64,000 bases of DNA from Labia minor (lineage: Eukaryota > Arthropoda > Insecta > Dermaptera > Spongiphoridae), in NCBI GenBank assembly GCA_963082975.1, contig OY720349.1:47101962-47165961 (forward strand). The letters are read 5' to 3'. Position 1 is the first letter of the stretch. Every line of letters starts with the position of its first letter. The notes beneath the pieces were generated by a model that saw only the letters and a list, made by a program, of their open reading frames with translations, was not told the DNA's origin and did not search any database. Of this stretch, positions 58,663-64,000 are shown in pieces. A program made the translations under genes and the position numbers.

Positions 58663-59311
58663 AAGTTGACCTGTGGCCAGGTCCGAACCGACCGACGGTT
58701 TGAAGTAAATTAATTTCCAGCTACAGAAACAATTTCAAATAATTTTAATATATCTATTAATGTAATAAAATAAACAGATATAGATTCATAAATAATAAAT
58801 ATTAACATTTTTAATTTTATTTTATTTATAATATATATATATATAAGACCAGGCTGTGACGTCATGAATGACTGGATGACGCCATATAATTTTAATTCAA
58901 GAAAAAACTAATAAATATGATTTTTCTCTAGGATAAAACCAATACAAAGTGCATGATTCGTGGTGATATATAAAAAAATCTCCTCATGTGAAATTTGGTG
59001 TGAAAATAACCCTTCCCTTCCTATCGTTGATCGCTAATACTACCACTTTCGGTTTCCGGATTTGCACCAAAAGTTTATCAATTCATCCCACTGATGCATT
59101 AAGTAAATATACCAAATTTCATCAAAATCGGTTGAGCCGTTCAGGCTGTACACATCTATACGGACGGACAGACGGACAGACGGACGGACAGACATCATGC
59201 TAAAAATACTTTTTTCTGTTAATAAAATGCATGATTCTTGGAGATATGTAAAAATCTCCACATGTGAAATTTGGTGTGAAAACAATACCTCATTTACTAT
59301 CGTCGGTCGGT
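58663..59311 (-). mobile_element. Family A (HINE-like) repeat, full length
   Basis: Minus strand from ACCGACCGACGATAG (59311) through the GTCC/GTCT microsatellite (59159-59193), GAAATTTGGTATATT, ACCGAAAGTGG (ETS-like site mutated), paired TGGCGTCA/TGACGTCA, to CGTCGGTCGGT and the terminal hairpin at 58667-58682. The 71- and 81-codon frames are read-through. Confidence 0.88.
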
Positions 59312-59367
59312 AAAAAAGGAGTAAATCAAAAATATTGTATTTTTTCTGATAAAATGTTATTTAAAAT

Positions 59368-59996
59368 TAGCTGGAGTGTCTCTCCACTCAACTATCTCGC
59401 AATTTGAATAGGATTAAATAACATAATATATTATATTTAAAATAAATTTAATTATTTATAAATTATAAATAATAAATATTAAACCAGCGCATGTTTGGCT
59501 TTTTGTTGATGGCATCACGTCACATGTTGGCGCGTGAGATTTGCAGTGTTAAAAAATTAATTCTGGTAATTTCAGCGAATCAATCATGCTGAAATTCTAT
59601 ATATAGCAGTTTTATACAATCTTTAATCATGTGAAAAATTATCAAACATATATCTTTATTTTTACGGTCACTTTAGAGGAAAAAAAAATTAAAACGTTGT
59701 AGGTAATGACCCTCTTCCGGTTGAGCTACATTTCTCAAAAGTTGATAGAAAACTACGAATTTTGAATAATGCTAATATACCAAATTTCATATTTCTAGCT
59801 CAAACCGTTTTTGCGTAATCTTGGTTACATACATACACACACACACATACACACACACATACACACACACATACACACACAGACATTTTTCTCAACCTTA
59901 GTGAAAATGATTCAGGAACCTTCAAAACGTATAAAAACATCAAAATCTCAACATCGAAAATTTTCGTGATCGCAATACTATCTCTTACGAGATAGT
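59368..59996 (-). mobile_element. Family D (HINE-like) repeat, full length
   Basis: Minus strand starts ACTATCTCGTAAGAGATAGT (59996) after a T-run. It carries GTATTGCGATC, a TG microsatellite (59829-59882), AAATTTGGTATATT, CTCAACCGGAAGAGG and TTGGCGCGTGAGATTTGCAG. It ends with the subterminal repeat and a hairpin enlarged by two bases (GAGTGTCTCTCCACTC on the plus strand). Confidence 0.88.
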
Positions 59997-61077
59997 AAAA
60001 AGACCAGTTGACAATTGATTACTATAAAATTCTTGGTATATTCAAATTAATGTGTAAAAATATAGTATTTTCTTTTCATTAAAAAATCTTATCAACAACT
60101 TCTAAATGAAAATAACATGAATAATATTTTTTCAATTCTTTTTTATAATATGATGAAAAAAGTAAATGAATGTTCACGGTTTAATCGGACTCCATGGGAA
60201 TCACCCCGCCATTAATAACAAATTGCCGAAAGGCCCAGCATTCAGGCAGAACTGAGTCAGCATTGACTCAGGTGGCTCAGTTCATGTCTGGCGATTGTGG
60301 AGTTGAATCCCAGGGGGGTTGCCTCTGCAGCAGCAGCTGACAGCCTTTGAACATGTCGAGCTTCGAGATTTATAGATAACGAACAACTTAACAATGAAAG
60401 GGTTAAATATTCATAATATATCTAATTAGTGTTAAAAATTTTTTTTAGTTAATATGTAATTATTTCAATATTTAATTGTAAATTGTAAATTTTTTTTGTA
60501 TATATGAGGAAATCAAACAAGGCTAAATAAAAATAAAATAACAAAAATATATTTAATTTAAAACAAATTTATATTAAATGCTGTAATTGTAAGATACAAT
60601 TTATTAGAAACTATTTGATATTAGAAAAAATGTTTTAAAAAATTATATTGAAATATTTCTTATATCCAAAATGAAATTATAATCTATACTTTCTGCCTTC
60701 ATAATTATATATATATACATTGCTGAAAATTTAATATTTTTTGCATATCTTCGTGTTTCATGTAAATAAAAAAAAATAATTTAGATCACGGATGAGTAGC
60801 CCAATAATTTATTAAGTTTTTTTTTTTGTCTGAAACCCGCCAAAAAATGAACTTTCGTTTGGCTTGATAGAAAGGGTTCCTCACCCTGATTTAGATAGAT
60901 TTTAAAAATTATACAAATGTATTAAAATTTATCTTTTTCTTTATTTAATGTATTTATAAATTCTCTTATATTAGCTGAAAATAATTAATTAAATATTATA
61001 TAAATTTAAAAATAATATTGGAATTTGTTTAAATTTTAATGCAAATAATCGATCAAATGTAAATTAAATATATATGT
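59997..61077. other. No gene found; one G/C-rich patch
   Basis: A/T-rich except 60180-60370, described separately. Confidence 0.5.
60180..60370 (+). other. G/C-rich patch with AP-1-type palindrome and tRNA-like boxes
   Basis: CTGAGTCAGCATTGACTCAG (60252-60271) is a perfect 8-bp inverted repeat containing two TGAGTCA/TGACTCA sites. It is followed by GGTGGCTCAGTTCATG (A-box-like) and GAGTTGAATCCC (B-box-like), then GCAGCAGCAGCTG. This could be a tRNA-derived SINE head or a regulatory island. I cannot decide. Confidence 0.3.
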
Positions 61078-61255
61078 TGTTCGATGGTTGGACATGTGGT
61101 TAGAAAGAGTGAGAAGTGATCTGTTAGTAGACCAACGATAATGGGTGGGTGGGCGGACAATTTAAAGGAGGACGTTTCAGAATTGGGGGAGAATAGAGGT
61201 TGGATGGAGGTGACTGAAGATAGAGACAGTTGTAGGAAGTTCTCTAGATAGATGA
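61078..61255 (+). pseudogene. LINE ORF2 C-terminal fragment
   Basis: Reads MVGHVVRKSEK, then RPTIMGGWADNLKEDVSELG, then ENRGWMEVTEDRDSC and RKFSR with a stop. This is the RWxGHVxRM ... GRPxxRWxDNxKxDL ... DRxxWR end shared by RTE-like and related LINE ORFs. Only this tail is present, as expected for a heavily 5'-truncated insertion. Confidence 0.65.
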
Positions 61256-62600
61256 TAGTTGTTAATGGGCTATCTTAATTTTCTCAGAAGTTTCAGCGAG
61301 ATCTTAATAGAGAATGGATTTGTGAAGGTAATATTTAAAAATTCGATCAATTGTCAGTATTTTGTCATATTCACATATATAAATTTAACTTTAAAATGAG
61401 GCTGGCTCTTGCTAAGTGTTGTCATGCTAGTTGACTTAATTGGACCACTTTATCTGCGACCCTTACTACTACAACTACTGTAGTTTCGTAGTAAACAAAT
61501 TAAAAGGAAACAATTGATTAATAATAATAAAGCACTGAATAAAAATCAATCAAAATTATTTAGTTTAACACCATTTAAATTATAATATAATCAAATGTAT
61601 AATTAATTCACAATTAAATTAATTAAATTTATTTCGCAATTTAATTTAATATATATTAAATTAATAAAAAAACCCTCTAACTCTTTTGTATATCCTACAC
61701 AAGGACAACGCCTATCAAGTCGGTTATATTAATTAGGTGTCCTATGTAGAACGGGTCCAATCAACATTTACCTTGATTTTCTTAATGGGAGGCGCTACTT
61801 TTTTAAAAAAATAGCTTTCCAATTTTAATCAAGGAGGATACTGTATTGACCCAAGCTAGAGAAATTCTCTTACCAGTCCCTCGTCTTTTAATAATTGCAT
61901 ATTACATATAAATTTATATTGTAACGACAAGATCAGGCCTTCAGTTCTCATTTTTTCTAGGACGGGGTACTTCACGGCTCAATTAATAAAACCAATCACC
62001 ATGATTAGGCCGAAGACAAATTCTTTATTTTTCAAATATCTCATTAACATTGAATATTTAATACTTCTGTTTTTTTGCTAAAATAACTTTAACAATTTTT
62101 TTTTTAATTTAACAAGAAAACTAATTATTATTTAATATTTCCTCTTTTAAGTGACTTATTTTAAAAGTTAATTGGATGTGCCTTGATAAGTTGAGCATCA
62201 TCAAAGACGGTTATGTCAATCCTTTCCCTTTCTATGGAGTGGTCGTCGAGTCGTTCTCTCTCATTCATAGAAACTACTTCCGACTGCCTCTGTGGTTGAC
62301 CAAGAAAAGCAACAACACTAACTTTCAATGGCTTCTATCTATTTAGATGTTCACAAGAGCCGATTTCACTTTAACAGCGCTAACATTTAGATGTTAAATT
62401 AATATTAAGCAGATACAATTGGTACTACTTCATATTTTTGATTTAATGAATAAAAAGTTAATTTCATACATAAATAATGTTTATTTCTAAGATAAAAAGA
62501 AATGTAATCGAATTATAAATATAAAAATAAGATGGTGTGTTATTGGATGTTAAATTTTAGTTTAATTTAAAATTCTCTTTTTTCATACAATTTAATTGTA
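61256..62600. other. No gene found
   Basis: A/T-rich with more balanced stretches at 61.70-61.80 kb and 62.18-62.35 kb that have no recognised frame. Confidence 0.45.
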
Positions 62601-62639
62601 ATTTGATCAAGAAATACCACATTTTCTCAGTTTTATTTA

Positions 62640-62840
62640 CTTATTGTATTGCCTCCAGCTATCTACCTTTCTATTGCCTGACTTTCACGTCCTTGGTCTA
62701 CCTACAGGTGGTTCACTAAATGGTTTCCATATACATAGTTTTCTTAAGCCTTTCTTCCCCAATTCAAACCATGTATCTCTCATATCCTAACCTTGTAAAT
62801 CTTTAGATAATTGCATATATTTGGGAATTCATACAAGCAA
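62640..62840 (-). pseudogene. Probable LINE tail relic
   Basis: Minus strand holds KPFSEPPVGRPRT followed by a stop and KSGNRKVDSWRQ, similar to the GRPRxRW end of LINE ORFs, preceded by LNWGRKA. Short and broken, so the call is tentative. Confidence 0.35.
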
Positions 62841-64000
62841 TGAATCCCTCATATATTTATTTATAATAACAATTAATTCCATTCCAACATTTTATAATTT
62901 CAATTTAAAAAAATATTATTAATCTCTTTTTCAAATAATGGCATTTATAAATTTATTTAAGTTTTTTTATGAAATTCCGGTTTTATAATTTTTATATACA
63001 AGCTTCTTCCATTATATTTTTATCCTAGGTACTTACATATACATCTATTTTGAAATTTTTATATAAAAATTATATAAATACAAAAATACAATCTGTTTGC
63101 AACTTAATAAATTATTGTGATTGGATTACAAGTGATATATTTGGAATATAATTTGATGTTTTAAAAGTATCCCTTTTTTCTGTTATTAAGACTTTGTGTC
63201 TTGGAAGAGAAAAGAGAAGAGAGCGAACTTTTCATATGCCTTCTTCTAAACTAAAACTTTGCTCCTTTTTCTATTCATTCCTCTCCTTCTTCCTCTTCAC
63301 CTTTTTGTCTTTTTCGTTATATCTTTCAAGGCTCAAAATTGAGTTCTTTTCTTTTTTTTAAAGTTAGTTGGAATTGGAAATTGATCGTTGACTAAACGAA
63401 ATTTTATCTTTGCTAACGATGATCGTAAAAGCAAATTTAAACGAAAAGAAAAGAAAAAAGAAGTTAAGTTTAATAGTATTTGTGAATTTATTTTATATTA
63501 TAATGTAATAATTTCCTTTTTCCCTTCTCTTAGTCGTTCCTCAGATGAAGTTAAAAATCTGTAACTTTAAGTAAAAAGAAAAAAAAATTGAAAAAATTAT
63601 ACTCGAATATAATACAAATAAGAAATTTTTGTTAAATTATGAAACAAACCCTTTCTAAATGAATTAATTATTGAACATGAAAGGACATTAGAAGGACAAT
63701 GTATGCAACATTAGAATACTTTAATTGCTATATATAGGAAAATTAAAAATAAGTCGCTTTGATTTAATGAAGAAACAGGTTTCATTCAGAAGGTACATGG
63801 TCTTAAATCCCCCTCCATTCATGTTGTTCTTGGGTAGGTCATCATATAATGGACACCTGTCTATTTTTCACGCTACGGATAGGATAATAATAAATTGAAA
63901 GTATTTATAGGATTGCATTGTTTATATGTCATGTGTTATATTAAAGGGTGTCAAGTAAAGTAGTCCTGTTTTCTGTCCTAATAATATTTTATGGGCTTAT
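62841..64000. other. No gene found
   Basis: A/T-rich with CT-rich tracts near 63.2-63.35 kb. No supported feature. Confidence 0.5.

Noticed and set aside
58988..59285. Frames over family A copies (also at 13433, 45030, 11928)
   Set aside because: They read through the GTCC/GGAC microsatellite and are broken differently in each copy, as expected for non-coding repeats.

Overview
The window looks like an A+T-rich arthropod genome, most likely an insect. I infer this from base composition, from mariner, RTE-like, Jockey-like, Helitron and hAT-like elements together, and from the absence of bacterial gene organisation. I cannot name the species. I find no convincing host gene, no functional tRNA or rRNA gene, no CRISPR array and no operon. 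Nearly everything recognisable is transposon-derived, and many copies are nested. The rest is A/T-rich low-complexity sequence.

Left part (1-17 kb). A tRNA-like SINE head lies near 0.9 kb. A 3.5-kb non-autonomous Helitron (1497-4981) contains a 367-bp-arm inverted repeat, a piece of a dispersed repeat (family C), a decayed LINE 3' region and a small hAT-like MITE. A second hAT-like MITE lies at 7.2-7.7 kb. A second, 635-bp Helitron copy sits inside a family A repeat at 10.85-12.06 kb. At 13.4-16.3 kb another family A copy is split by a 5'-truncated, 5'-inverted RTE-like LINE with an intact 753-codon reverse-transcriptase frame.

Middle (18-46 kb). Mariner fossils lie at 18.3 and 23.3 kb. A composite inverted repeat (19.9-22.3 kb) flanks a repeat called E here. 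A family C element (26.5-27.7 kb) contains a nested family A copy. A decayed LINE lies at 30.3-31.0 kb. A family A copy at 32.6 kb carries a tRNA-derived SINE. More copies of A, D and E occur at 35.3, 36-38.7, 39.7, 42.2 and 45.1-46.4 kb.

Right part (46-64 kb). It holds a deleted Tc1/mariner-like element (46.6-47.2 kb); a third Helitron copy with a nested palindromic, hammerhead-like Penelope-type element (47.5-48.55 kb); a candidate LTR with tandem hairpins and primer-binding-site-like motifs (48.97-49.85 kb); and a mariner relic (51.5 kb). At 52.1-56.9 kb a two-ORF APE-type LINE lies inside the 3' UTR of a truncated Jockey-like LINE, and both insertions have visible target-site duplications. 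Two more A/D copies (58.7-60.0 kb) and two LINE 3' relics (61.1 and 62.7 kb) follow.

The most interesting pattern is that families A, C and D differ in terminal sequence but share one plan: a T-run, a 9-13 bp subterminal repeat beginning AC, a GTATTG block, a tetra- or dinucleotide microsatellite, a GAAATTTGGTA block, an ETS-like ACCGGAAG site, the inverted subterminal repeat, and a 3' hairpin with a four-base GNNA loop. This resembles Helentron-associated non-autonomous elements (HINE/DINE type). The Helentron assignment is inference.
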